From positions 235,639,733 through 235,703,732 of the forward strand of contig NC_081414.1 of NCBI RefSeq assembly GCF_030272615.1: a DNA stretch of 64,000 bases, read 5' to 3'. Every line of letters starts with the position of its first letter. The first letter of the stretch is position 1. Of this stretch, positions 1 to 11,450 are shown piece after piece. Below the pieces are notes generated by a model. That model worked only from the letters and a program-made list of their open reading frames with translations, had not been told where the DNA came from and made no database searches. Made by a program: the position numbers and the translations under genes. Source of the DNA: Cryptomeria japonica (lineage: Eukaryota; Streptophyta; Pinopsida; Cupressales; Cupressaceae).

Positions 1-662
1 TGCTCGTTTCCTAAAGTTGATTCTTGAGAATATCTTGGTTACTAGAACTCGGCTGGCCTCCAAGCCCCCCTCTACTTGGGATTGGGAAATTGCTAGACAC
101 TGGAATCTTCCCTCCTTGTTCTCTCTTGTTGACTTCTCTAAGAGACTCCTAAGGCAAAGCACGGTTTGGTCCCCTCCTACCACTCATGGCTTTAAACTCA
201 ACTTTGATGGGGCTGCCAGAGGGGGCCTGACTGTTGGTGGAGGGATCATCAAAACCCACACGGGGGCCCTTATTGCTTCTTATGCGAGAAACTTGAATGG
301 GAACTCCTTTAATCAAGCTAAAGCAATGGCCTTAGCTTGGGGGATTTGTTTTGCCCTCACTGTGGGAATCAGGTCAATGGATATTGAGGGTGATTCCAAG
401 CTCATCATAGATGTTGTCAAAGGGCGGAATAGGCTTAACTGGAACATTGAGGGAACCATTAGGGACTCCCTAAGGCTCATTTAGGCTCGACTTGCTCAGA
501 TTCATGCATGTTTTCAGAGAGGGTAACGAAGTGGCTGATGCTCTGGCTGCCCTTGGGCTAAATAATTCTGGTTTAAGATGTTGGAGGAGCCAAAATTCCC
601 TCCCAGACCATGTCAACTTCCTTCTTCAGGGAGAGAAATCTAGAATATTTATCAATGATTGA
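1..662 (+). pseudogene. LINE 3' end: degenerate RNase H (RVT_3-type) domain
   Basis: This is the C-terminal RNase H domain of a plant L1-type LINE polyprotein, which degrades RNA in the RNA/DNA hybrid. The frame is open to the left edge, so the element starts outside the window. Visible signatures are FKLNFDGAARGG (first Asp), IEGDSKLIIDVV (second Asp) and FREGNEVADALAALG (C-terminal Asp block). The usual catalytic Glu of the N-E-A-E segment reads NQAKAMAL, so it has become Lys. The frame closes at a TAG at 482-484, and the match resumes in another frame from about 483 to a TGA at 660-662, so there is a frameshift near 480. The copy is dead. A short A-rich run follows near 730-740, as expected for a LINE tail. 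The family call is firm; the clade is not resolved. Confidence 0.8.
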
Positions 663-969
663 GTTGTTACTTAGTTTTTTCCTTACTCTCCTCTCTTCCC
701 TAGGGGTTGCTCAAAGGTGTTGGTTTCATAATTAAAAAAATAGGAATATTCCTACAATTACTGTCGGTTGTGTAGTGACTCGTTCGGCCAACCTGGCTTC
801 GAAGGACGTGCGGCTTTGTTGGCAAGCCTTTTGGGCTTATCGCCTAATGTTGAGGTACGATATGGAAATTAATATGATGGTTGTTGTCAATACCTCTTGG
901 ATTCTCATGCTAGGCAACTAGGAAATCATTTCCAAATGTGTTTTTAATATTTCCCTTGCACCTAACTTC
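663..969. other. LINE 3' UTR and spacer, no gene seen
   Basis: T- and C-rich sequence followed by an A-rich run near 730-740, then unassigned sequence. Nothing beyond a probable LINE tail is supported. Confidence 0.4.
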
Positions 970-2832
970 ATGTCTCACTTAATGACCTTTGGCTCACGCA
1001 CCTCCCGTTGTTTTCTCAGGGCTAGTTTATCCAAGGGTCTCTACAATCTTCTCTACGAAACCATCTTCATGATTAAAGAAGCTCACTTGGCGGATGATAT
1101 GGGAGGTGAAAGGGTCAAATATGATCCAGATAAATCAAATGACTTCAAGAATGACCCCTTGGTCTGGAATTTCTGTGCGGAAGGAGGGGTCATTGATTTC
1201 TTGGAGTGTCTGCAGGGACATGACAAGGGGCTCTTTCCTGAATTTTCCTCCTCTTGGTCTAGGCGTCATTCAAATTCTTTGAGGATTAAACCATTGCCCA
1301 AGCAATGGGTGACAGTGGAAGCTTACCAACCACGCGGCCAATAGTGAAGGCCTGGAATATTTCTTCCGCAACCGTGAGGAACTTGTTAAACTCTAGGGTG
1401 GGTTTTCTGGTTAAGAGCTAAAAAATCCTTGGAATATGATCTGCCTAATGATAATGAAATATTTCACATTTGAGGGCAGACACAAGGTATTTTATTATTA
1501 TCATCTTCCCCTTCTAAATCATTTTCCTAATAACGATTTGCTATGTCTTCCTTTTTACTTGTTGCATTCCATTGAAAGCTCTATCAAAGATACCTTGAAC
1601 CCCAAGCACGGGGACAAGCCACCCTACTTCCTCCACTAGAGTCTCATTTACAATCTTTATAAATATCACCAGGCCCTTTGCCCCCCCCCGGAACCTCACG
1701 CTCACTCAACCCCCTATGCCAACCCCTTAGTAGCTTGTTGCCCTTTCTATGGCTTTTCCCATATTTTTCCAACTTTCGCATGAGGCCTTTGCTATGGTTA
1801 ATTTCCCCATTTCTCTACTTGCTTTTGCCTCCACGGTTTCAATCTTTGAGGTCTCTCCCAACTTGATGTCGTCTGCATCTCCCAGCATGTCCCGCTCCCT
1901 TTCTAAGGGTAAAGGTAAAGCCCCTGTCAAACATAAACGGATTGTCTTTGAGGACAATTCATCTTCTGAGGATGCTGAGAATGATAACCCCTCCCCTGAC
2001 TCTGAGGGAAGAAGGAGGTCTACCAGATTGGCCTCCAAAATCTCGGTAAAAAAGAAGACCCCTTTGATTGAGATGATTGACTCTAAGGAGGACCCCACGG
2101 AGGACAAGGATGGGGAGGATCCTAAAAAACACTATGGGGGCCCCCAATGATGATGTTGCCAAAGCTAATAAGGGAAGGGACACTATGGATATGGGAACTG
2201 CGGGAGTCATCGGCGAGGGTAATACTGATACTAAAACCCTAGATTCTGTTGATGATAAGGAAAGGGTCCCTTTGGATATGGGCACTGCTAGGGCCACCGG
2301 TGAGGATAATACTAATACTAAAGCCCCAGATTCTGTCGACTTGGACCTGGATGACAATATGAAGATGGCGGAAGAGGTGATGAACTCTATTCCTCTGATG
2401 GGCCTTGACACTGGTATTTATTGTACCCCTATTGAGGATGTGGCCAAGGCGGTGGATGTGACTATGGATGAGAGGGCTACTGAGACCCCCTAGGGGTCCC
2501 CTACCATGGAGTAAATGGAAAAGTTGTGCACTGATGTGATGGACATCATGCAGAAGATTGAGAATCTGAGTCCCGTGCTAGAACTGAAGGCCATCATGGA
2601 CGAGGTCAAGAGGCTCCAGAACATGGTGGAAGCCAAAGACGCCCAAATTGTTGGCTTTGATAAGTTTTATCTACAGGTTTTACATAGATCGGTGCTTACC
2701 CTCTCTCTGCTGAGGGAATGAACTATGGATTCAGAGGAAGAGAAACAGGAGGCCAGGGAACTATATAAGTTCTTGTTCACTGATTGGAATAGTGTCATAG
2801 ACCGCATTTGGGTGCGCAAGGTGACCCAGTAG
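970..2832 (+). pseudogene. Broken copy of a retroelement ORF (Transposase_32/Athila-ORF1-like), acidic tail and coiled coil
   Basis: Function unknown. The order is a globular N-terminal part (WNFCAEGGVIDFLECLQGHD near 1163-1222), a second conserved block (MKYFTFEGRHKVFYYYHLPL near 1447-1506), a basic/acidic linker rich in S, D and E (about 1860-2150), a 29-residue tandem duplication (starting about 2187 and 2274) and a heptad-rich C-terminus (about 2515-2820). The same block order, including MKYITCDGRY, is seen in the minus-strand ORF at 52,469-54,714, which supports homology. Frameshifts occur near 1270-1290 and 2130, with stops at 2491, 2512 and 2719; the last reading ends at TAG 2830-2832. 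The plant transposon-protein family (Transposase_32 or Athila ORF1) is the nearest thing I recall; that assignment is inference. The host element is not identifiable here. Confidence 0.55.
2187..2350 (+). repeat. 87-bp tandem duplication inside the ORF
   Basis: Two adjacent units, beginning GGATATGGGAACTGC and GGATATGGGCACTGC, repeat with an 87-bp period and keep frame (29 residues). They lie in the acidic linker of the broken ORF at 970-2832. Confidence 0.75.
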
Positions 2833-3921
2833 ATGTTGTGTTTTCTCTTCTTTTTTTTTCAATTTCAAAAGACTGGTTTTAGTTTTTTGTTAATGTTTTT
2901 ATAGTTTTGTTGTTGCACTGTGGTACCATTGATAGTTTTTCTATGTAAAGGGTCAGTACCTTGGTTCTCACTGCTTTTTAATCAAAAACATATATTTTCC
3001 AATTTCCAAGTTTCTTTAAATTTTTTTTTTAAGAAAATTGAAAAGCATGCACCTTTAGAAATGGTATAGATCAATTGTCTTCTCCCTATATGTCAATAAA
3101 CAATCCCATAAACAATACTAAAAAGTAGCATGGGGAGAAAAATTATAGAGTTATTCATAGTGTAGTAATTAAGACATAGAAATCCTTACAAAAATGTTTA
3201 TTCATATGTATATATGAATAGCAAGCACATTCTAATAGAGTGTGAATTGTAAAGAATGATTAGTCTTACCATGCCAATGAGGAAATGAGAATGTCTACCA
3301 TAATGATTCTAGAGAATTTGATTATGACTAAGTGCAGGTGGCTAGATTGTATTTGGTGCAAGAGCACCTAGCTTTTAACCATTTTGTTGATTCACTCTCC
3401 AGATTTTGGTGTGATAGTCCTTATTTTGGTTTAGGTTTGTGAATAATGGACTACTCAGAGGTGGTTCACATGTGTGTTGGATAGGCATTTAAAGGATGAT
3501 TGTCAACTAGGTTATTTGTTTGCTCAAATTTGGCCTATGAGCCCTTGTAAGCCTAAAATGGCATGAATTTGCATTTTGATGTAAAATGTCTTGGAAAGCC
3601 CCATTAGGAATTTAGGCATGTCATTTTAATGTTATGTAGTCATATTAGGAGTTTTAGGATGAGTGGCAATGCATAAAATGTAAAAATGCACATTTGACCA
3701 AAAGTTGTCATTATTGCTCGACAATATTTTGCAACTTTTGAGCAACTTTTGCATTTTTTAGCACATCGGTGGTTAGGAAACTGATGAAGAGTTGGTTAGG
3801 ATCCATATGGAATATAAAATTCTCTGAGAATGATTGTAAATGGGTTGGAAAAATCCTTGAGCAAGTTTGAATAGATTGTGAAGACATTTTCCAGATTTTA
3901 CCTTGCATTTTTTCAATTTTG
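2833..3921. other. Gene-free AT-rich stretch
   Basis: T-rich runs follow the broken ORF, with a tail-like segment ending in TTTTTAATCAAAAAC near 2975. No coding similarity, RNA gene or clear repeat was recognised. Confidence 0.5.
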
Positions 3922-4930
3922 GAGCAGCAGTCTGTACATGATGGATTGATTCTGCTACTGTTCTTGCATGATTGTTTGGTGTATGAAATTTTAGTGCTCA
4001 GAAGGTTTTTTTAATTGTTTTTAGTGTAGGTTTGAAGTGTGTTTTTGAATTTGCATTGATCTCGGCTTGAGCAAGGGTTTAAGAGCCCAACCATGGTTCC
4101 AACTTGAAATCCCTTGAGTTTTGTTCAATAACCATTGGGAATCAAGCTATGGAACCCTTGTATAGTGTAAATATGTTTTGAATTGGCTTGTAATTTGTTG
4201 AGAAGCAACTTTCCATCATTTCCTAGGCAATCTTAGTCATAGCCCGGTTAAGAAAATGATTGAAATGTTGCATATGCTTGCAGGGAAGACTAGTTGTGAA
4301 GGTGCCAAGTATTTGGCATGAGAAAGTAATGTGTGGAAGAGTCCATGTGAAAAGGTGAATATGTGTCAAAGTAGAGAAAACAACAAACCCATTGGAGAAG
4401 ACTGCTAAGCCCCAAACCCCTCTATAAATGCCATTTTTGGGTTCTATACCAGTATAGACAGACCTGACTATGTGACCTAGTGGATCCAAAAGTTCATCCA
4501 AAAGGGTACTCAGATCACCAAAGATGTTGGAAGGATCTTTGAGTGGTTTCTGAACAATTCCTCAAAAACTGGCAAGGTAGGGTTAATTGGGGCTCTACGG
4601 CTACTAGGCCTAGAAAATAGGAGAAAGAGGTAACGATGAAGAAATGATGGAAATACAGTTGAAGAACCAGTTGAATGGCATGGAAACACCTTTAGAACCA
4701 TTGCAAGTACATTTTGGAAGTTTGTATGGTTTAGTGGTTGGATTTACCCTTGTGAATCTCAACCATGCTTGAAGCAACTATTGAGCACAAATTGATTGGG
4801 AGCACTCCAAGAGAGTTTGAGTGTTTGACTTGTTAATGAGCAAGTGTAGAGTGATAGGAGCCCACTAAAATATCATTCAATTACCTATTGAACAAGGTGA
4901 AACTCTCTTTAAGAACCCCTCCCCATCAGT
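3922..4930 (+). repeat. Left copy of a ~1-kb direct repeat with TATA box (LTR-like)
   Basis: Matches 7595-8612 in the same orientation from GAGCAGCAGTCTGTACATG to CCCCATCAGT. The first third differs at roughly a tenth of positions by eye; the rest is more similar. TCTATAAATG at 4421-4430 is a TATA-like box at the same relative place in both copies, as in an LTR promoter. No primer binding site follows and no flanking target duplication was found, so LTR status is inferred. Confidence 0.6.
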
Positions 4931-7594
4931 TTGTCTGCAAGTAATTATATATATATATATATATATAATTTTCTCATTGAATTGTTGCTCATGGGGCTTT
5001 TGTAGCTTATGTTGGTTGTGTTTGGACTACAAAGTTAGAAGACTACTAAGTTTTTTTAGGAAGTTGTTGTTGCATTTGTACTTGTATAGATGAAGCGACA
5101 AATATGCTCCCATCCAAAACCAAAAATTGCCACTTTTTCAATTAGGGCACATACTAACTTTTCCCTCACCTTACACATTTTCATTCTTGGCACAGTGCAT
5201 AGTGCATAGTGCATTTTATTTATGTATAAAAAAATGTTTTACATTGTTTTATTTCATTTTCAATAAGCATTTTTCTTGGAAAATACACAAAATATATCAG
5301 TTCTTTAAGATACATCATTATCTATTGAAATTCAGAAATGTGTGTTCCTCATCTATTTCTCTTGTTTTCTATAACTTGTTCATACACAATTACTTTTGAG
5401 TAATCTCAATATTGACTACTTGTATAAGGTATTTCTAACATTTTTTAGATTGTCTTTGGGAATGGTCTTTGTATTTGAGCAAAGCTTTGCAATACATAAA
5501 TGAAAAGTAAACAAAAAGTTTTGATAGATTAGCTAACAATTCTAGTTAAAATTATTTACAATTAGAAGAATGCATAGGCATAATCATGTCTAGATTATGT
5601 TGTGACTCTTTGTGAATTGATTGTAATATTTATATATTCTTTTATTTACTTTTCTTAAAGTTTTTTTCTCCTTGCTAATAGTTGTAACATCATAAATTGC
5701 ACCTTATACAATTCTACGCTACATAAGTGCCTTCACTTTAAGTGAAATAGAGAACCCCTTTACCTTTTGTCCACTCACTTACTTGGCTTGCCTTGTTAGC
5801 CTTGGTTTTGCACTTTTTTGACCCTGTTGACTGTATGACTTGTGGACACCTGTGTACCATAAAGATGTCCACACATTGCACTAGCGTTTGACAAATATGC
5901 AGTTCGAAGGTGGTTGTTGGAGCATTACACATGTGATTGGTGGAGGTTGTAACACCTCTTGCAATGCCCATTGACATTAGATTCAACCCAAGTTGCTTAT
6001 CTTGCTTTTATGGGCTTTATTTTACTCACTCTAGAATTTGAATGAATCTCCCTAACAATTTAGACAATCTTGGAAGCATTCTCACACATATTTTTGCTCT
6101 CCTGCATTTGAAGCTTTCTTAAATGGCTCTCTTTATTATGTGGTGCTTGAGACTCCATAACCATTGTCACCACTTTGTGTTTCAAGAGGGTTTGGCGCTT
6201 CTTTTTCTCTCCAGCAAGCTCACTACTTCTTTGGTGTGCAAGGGGATTCTCTTCCCTTTTGTCTTTGCATTCATCATCTTATCTATCTCCATAACATATC
6301 TAGTATCTCTTTTATTATGTACCTCATTTATTGGTTTATTCATTATCTATATTGGCTATCTGTGGATGTGAAAACACTAAAAAAAGGGGTCTAACTATGG
6401 AAAACCTCTAAAACACAGCCCCAACATTTTCCTCTCTTTATTTTGTGTGTAGGTGGATGAAGAAAGAGCTATCTTTGTTGGAGACTTTATTTGTGGACCC
6501 ATTGTAACATCTTCTTCCTTTCCTTTGTCTTTTATTTCTTATTGGCAGTTAGTTTAATCTTTGCTAAACATTTATTTCACTTAAAACACATATGAAACAC
6601 ATACTATGTCACTTTATATTTTTTAGTATGGAACTCCATACTCTATTTGTATGAGATGCCAACATGCTACATTGTCATCCATGACTCACACATGCATCCT
6701 TGAGCAGATAGTTAACGGAGGTCACTAGAATATCTTTGTGATGTCCCATTTCAGATTTTGTAATTAAAACCTTTTGATCTACTAGCACTTGATAGATATT
6801 ATACTTTGTGCTTATCTTGAGTGTAGAGGTAGATTAAGTGAGTCCCTCGAGAGGTTACCAAAGGCCTTTTGGTGTGGTTTCCTTTTTTCCCCTCTACATT
6901 TTGGTGAACCGAACATGAAGGCTTGTCTTTGGTTTAATTAGCTTCAAAGAAATCTAACTTTTTTTCACTTCAATAAAACAAATATTTTATTACTTGTGTT
7001 GAGTTCCACAGTTGCACTCTTTCAGAGTGGTCGAAGTGTTGTAGAGTCCGTCTATGAGCTTTATGAACTAGCCTACCTCTGAAGTTGTTGTGAGGAGAAC
7101 TTCTAGACCAAGTATCCCACCTCATTCATCAAACTTCATCTCTACATCACTAGACCCTACGTCGAGTGGTGGCCTATATATTAACATGGTCACTATCACT
7201 CCAATCTCATCTTCTAGCCAGAGGACAAAGTCTAATGATATATCCTTTACACCTCTGGATGTTCCTTATAATGGGGAGTCAATTTTTTATACATCTTGAC
7301 TAATATAAATAGTTACACTATTACAAATGTGATGGTTAATCCCACATGCCGAGTTGATGTCATTACAAAGGAGGCTCTATTCATTAATGGTTTACATAGA
7401 GCGATATATGGTGAGTGTTGTGCCTTTGTTCATACACATGAAAACAAATTTATCCTCTTTCGAGTAGCACTACCTTAACAATCTGTGTAGGACCCAAGGC
7501 AGTATCAATTATCTTCATTGTCATTCTCGAGTTGGACTTGCATCTGGGTTAATCTAGGCATCCCCTGGCTGATTTCCATGTAAGCAATTCCCTC
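4931..7594. other. Spacer between the direct repeats; two small unrecognised ORFs
   Basis: Begins with an (AT)n run at about 4946-4967. If the flanking repeats are LTRs this is the internal region, but no gag, pol, PBS or polypurine tract is visible. Two short adjacent open frames at 7090-7299 and 7296-7478 have ordinary composition and no recognised motif; they may be remnants of something older or chance. Confidence 0.4.
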
Positions 7595-8612
7595 GAGCAA
7601 CAGTTCGTACATGATGGATTGATTCTGCTACTATTCTTGCATGATTGTTTGGTGTATGAAAGTTTAGTGCTCAGAAGGTGTTTGTAATTGTTTTTAGTGC
7701 AGTTTTGAAGTGTGTTTTTGAATTTGCATTGCTCTTGGCCTGAGCAAGGGTTTAAGAGCCTAGTCATGGTTCCAGCTTGAAATCCCTTGAGTTTTGTTCA
7801 ATAACCCTTGGGACTTGAGATATGGAACTCTTGTACAGTGTAAATATGTTTTGTATTGGCCTGGAAGTTGTTGAGAAGAAACTTGCCATCATTTCCTAGG
7901 CGAGCTCAGTCATAGCCTGGTTAAGAAAATGATTGAAATGTTGCATATGCTTGCAGGGAAGACTAGTTGTGAAGGTGTCAAGTGTTTGGCATGAGAAATT
8001 AATGTGTGGAAGAGTCTATGTGAAAAGGTGGAGGTGTGATAGAGTAGAGAACAACAAACCCATTGGAGAAGACTGCTAAGCCCCAAACCCCTCTATAAAT
8101 GCCATTTTTGGTTCTGTACCAGTACGAACAAACCTTACTATGTGACCTAGTGGATCCAAAATTTCATCCAAAAGGGTACTCAGATCACCAAATATGTTGG
8201 AAGGTTCTTTAAGTGGTTTCTGAACAATTCCTCAAAAACCGGCAAGGTAGGGTTAATTGGGGCTCTACAGCTACTAGGCCTAGAAAATAGGAGAAAGAGG
8301 TAACGATGAAGAAATGATGGAAAGCTAGTTGAAGAACTAGTTGAATGACATGGAAACACCTTTAGAACACCTATTACAACCCTTGCAAGTACATGTTGGA
8401 AGTTTGTATGGTTTAGTGGTTGGATTTGCCCTTGTGAATCTCAACCATGCTTGAAGCAACTATTGAGCACAAATTGATTGGGAGCACTCCAAGAGAGTTT
8501 GAGTGTTTGACTTGTTAATGAGCAAGTGTAGAGTGATAGGATCCCACTAAAAAATCTTTCAATTACCTATTGAACAAGGTGAAACTCTCTTTGAGAACCC
8601 CTCCTCATCAGT
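7595..8612 (+). repeat. Right copy of the ~1-kb direct repeat (LTR-like)
   Basis: Second copy of the repeat at 3922-4930, with CTCTATAAAT at 8091-8100 and the shared terminus CTCATCAGT. It is followed directly by unrelated AT-rich sequence. Confidence 0.6.
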
Positions 8613-9165
8613 ATTCACATCAAATAATAGTTTGCTTAGATGCGCATTGCCTAGTCGTTGGATACTACATATTTTTGAATTAAATGAGAAGTTAGATAAA
8701 ATTTGAGAGTACGTTAAATTGCATATAGTTAAACATTGTATTCAAGTTTAAAAAATTCTTGATTTTACAATAATTATTGATGCCTTCTTTTGAATTGCTT
8801 TTTAAATAGAAGAGGAATTATTTTACATTGTTTATTTTATTATATTTTAGAAAAAATCTATTAAAAAATTATTTTATTTATTTGAGAGTTATTTTATAAT
8901 TTTTAAAATTTATCTAAAGAGTTATATTTTTATTTTAAAACTATTTAATGATTCTTTTTTTTATTATTTAGCTAAGAGTTGTTTTATAGTTTAAATTTAT
9001 TTTAAATTGTGTTTAAGTTTTCATATACACCATTCATTTGAAGCTACTTCATTACAAAGCATTTTACATTAGCATAATACAATCTCATTTTGTCACCATG
9101 TAAATTTATTTGTTTATTATAAATAAAATTATTTGGCACACATATTGTTAAAAAGTAAAATTTAA
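8613..9165. other. Gene-free, very AT-rich stretch
   Basis: Mostly A/T with runs of TTTATTT and TTTAAAAT. No coding potential or repeat structure identified. Confidence 0.5.
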
Positions 9166-9320
9166 GGGTTGGGGCTTGCTTTGATTGGTGAGAGCATCTT
9201 GTGGTAGGTGTGAGGTCACAAGGTCCAATCTCCCTCTAGCCCATGTAGTATCATAGGGTGTGGTGCACCAGCATCACCAGTCACGTTAAAAAGATTACCA
9301 ACACACTGCAGTTTTTTAGG
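9166..9320 (+). mobile_element. tRNA-derived SINE-like unit
   Basis: GGGGCTTGCTTTGATTGGTG is followed by a box-A-like TTGGTGAGAGC (about 9185-9195) and a box-B-like GGTCCAATCTCC (about 9222-9233), at a spacing typical of a tRNA-related SINE head. The body continues about 90 bp. No cloverleaf with a normal anticodon arm can be drawn, so it is not a working tRNA gene. The 3' end is uncertain. Confidence 0.45.
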
Positions 9321-9959
9321 GAGATACCCAATTCCTACAATCTTAAAAAGGGTACAATTTAAAAATTATTTTATAGCCAACATGAAAAAAAAAAATATCA
9401 CATAATAAGATTCTTAAAAACATGTGGTGCTCTAACAAAGAGGGAAAAAAAAAGCAATCTGAACAAGGTGAAGGCAACGATTTGGGCATAATAGGTTGAA
9501 GCTCATGACTCCAAGAAGGCGATTCAACCATAGCATTAGGGCTTTGTTCCAAGTAGGGTTCTTGGTTTTAACGACTCAAAGAATAAAACTAGGATAAGGC
9601 AATGATTTGGATAGAAACCTTGGAGAAATATTGGATTCCAAAAGGTGAAGCGATGGCAACTGACACAAATATAATCCATGTTTAGTCAAGATTGTAGGCA
9701 AGATGTCATTCCCTTTTTCTCAATTCGTTTGAATTATTGAAAATTATCTTTAGGTTAAAAGATTGTGCTTTTTTATCAAATGGGTGGGTCAAAGGGTTGC
9801 TAGGGAAAAAATCACAAATTGTGTGAGCAGAGATGGATTAACTAGATCAAAATTAAGGCATTGCCTAGGAGTTATTTCATGATTGAGTGTCTATTAGGCA
9901 AACAAAAGGTTGAGATCTTGAAACTAGATGGGTTGATGATGGATGGGATAGGGTTTATC

Positions 9960-10255
9960 ATCTCTAACTGGACTCCAACCCACTTACACATAAGATATCA
10001 AACATCCCAACTTAGTTTCACCTCTACAACCTTTTGATGGAATATTGGACTGAAGAAACTCTTAGGATGATTGAGGAAAAATTAGGTAAATTTATTAGAG
10101 TAGATGAGTAGTTAGGTCAAGGGGATTTTGCTATGTATGCTAGAATTTGTGTATCAATCAATTTGGATTCTCCCCCAACGAAGGAGTTAAAATTGAGATT
10201 CAAATTCGACATGTGGCATCAAAAGATTGAGCTGAAGATATCTCCTACAACCATG
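9960..10255 (+). pseudogene. LINE ORF1 (DUF4283-like Gag) fragment
   Basis: The translation carries the pattern of plant L1 ORF1 RNA-binding proteins: LMEYWTEETLRMIEEKLGKF, then IRVDE, a stop, MYARICVSINL, and FKFDMWHQKIELK. In the family these correspond to P-L-E-x-W, the G-x-F-x-x-x-D turn, the A-R-I-C-V strand and the W-x-Q-x-x-x-Y-E strand that precedes a CCHC knuckle. The knuckle is not recognisable downstream. One in-frame TAG (near 10,111) and loss of both ends make this a relic. It lies on the same strand as the LINE ORF2 fragment near 15,220. Confidence 0.6.
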
Positions 10256-10929
10256 GTGAAAAATTTAAAAGGGAACTTTTTAGGGAAGATCCACTCAGAG
10301 GCACATTAGAAGGGAATGACTCACTCTGATGAGGGATTATCTCCCTCCTTTATATTGATATGTCATTCTTTAGATAACTATAAGATCCACCTTCCACCAC
10401 CACAATTTTTTATTTTATTTTTAATTACACTTAGCATCCATTGATCAAATAATCATCTTCCATTTATTATAGCGTCAATTTTAATACTCCTCTATTCACC
10501 ACAATGGTAGCAACCCAATGACACAACATTGTTATATACTTGTGATCAAAGTATTATCTTTCCATAATTAGGGTAATTCCCAAACCCAATCCTAAGCCTC
10601 GAGGATTCACTCTTGATGATCCAACCAACGTATCTTCTTAGAGGGAGTCAGAGGCTTTGTAGTTAGCATTCACAAAGAGTTTTCTCTCTTCCCTTGATGA
10701 GATCTTGATCTCTCTCTAAAAATTGACAACTAATTAAGTGAACCTATTAACTTAGTCTCATTGCAAGAAGAGATACACATTGTCATAAAGTGTTGGTTCC
10801 ATAACCAAGACTACCTGATAATTGGTGTTCATTGTGGACATATACACACAAGGGTTATATCACATTTCCTACACTGTGATTATCACAATCACGTATACTC
10901 AAGGAAATATTTCCTAGACATTACAAGTT
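10256..10929. other. Gene-free stretch
   Basis: Mixed AT-rich sequence after the LINE ORF1 relic. A 60-residue open frame at 10,761-10,943 has no recognisable feature. Confidence 0.4.
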
Positions 10930-11195
10930 CACATGATGGCTAGCTCCAACATAGTTCACATGCCTAATGAGTAGCTCACACATACATCACATAAACATTA
11001 GTGATTTTCTCATACATGCATTATAGATGATGATGACTATCTCATATATATGCATCACAAGATATAAGTGATTGGCTCATGTACAAACAACAATAAATAA
11101 TAGTTATTGACTCAAGTACAAGCATTACATATGAAAGCGACTGGCTCATATGGGATTTGCAGAAACAACATGACTGACTCATCCCCAATGGCTAA
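10930..11195 (+). repeat. Degenerate ~40-bp minisatellite
   Basis: Five to six imperfect units share a core like AGTGATTGGCTCATGTACAA, with variants such as GACTATCTCATATATATGC and GCGACTGGCTCATATGG, at roughly 40-bp spacing. Confidence 0.5.
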
Positions 11196-11235
11196 CTATC
11201 TCTTGTCCATAGTGCATCCTAGATAGAGAAGGAAT

Positions 11236-11450
11236 GTTGGTGCATTGTGCACTACACCGTGGATCCCATTCTTCTCCCTGGTCATTTGCACCAACGGATT
11301 TAGGTAGAGGATTCAGTGCATCCCATACTACACCGTGGATCCATCCTCAACCCAACATGGTCAAGTATATGATCAAGCAATCGAGAAGAGGATTCAATGC
11401 ATCCCATACTACAACACGGGTCTGTCCTCAGTCCCAAGGATTTCCACAAG
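11236..11450 (+). repeat. 77-81-bp tandem repeat, about three units
   Basis: ACTACACCGTGGATCC occurs at 11,251 and 11,328, and GAGGATTCAGTGCATCCCAT recurs at about 11,390 as GAGGATTCAATGCATCCCAT. The period is 77-81 bp and the third unit is more diverged. Confidence 0.6.

Noticed and set aside
7090-7478. Pair of small adjacent ORFs
   Set aside because: Not listed as genes because no family signature was recognised; mentioned only in the spacer entry.
9166-9260. A tRNA gene
   Set aside because: Box-A and box-B-like sequences are present, but no proper cloverleaf or anticodon arm; a SINE head fits better.
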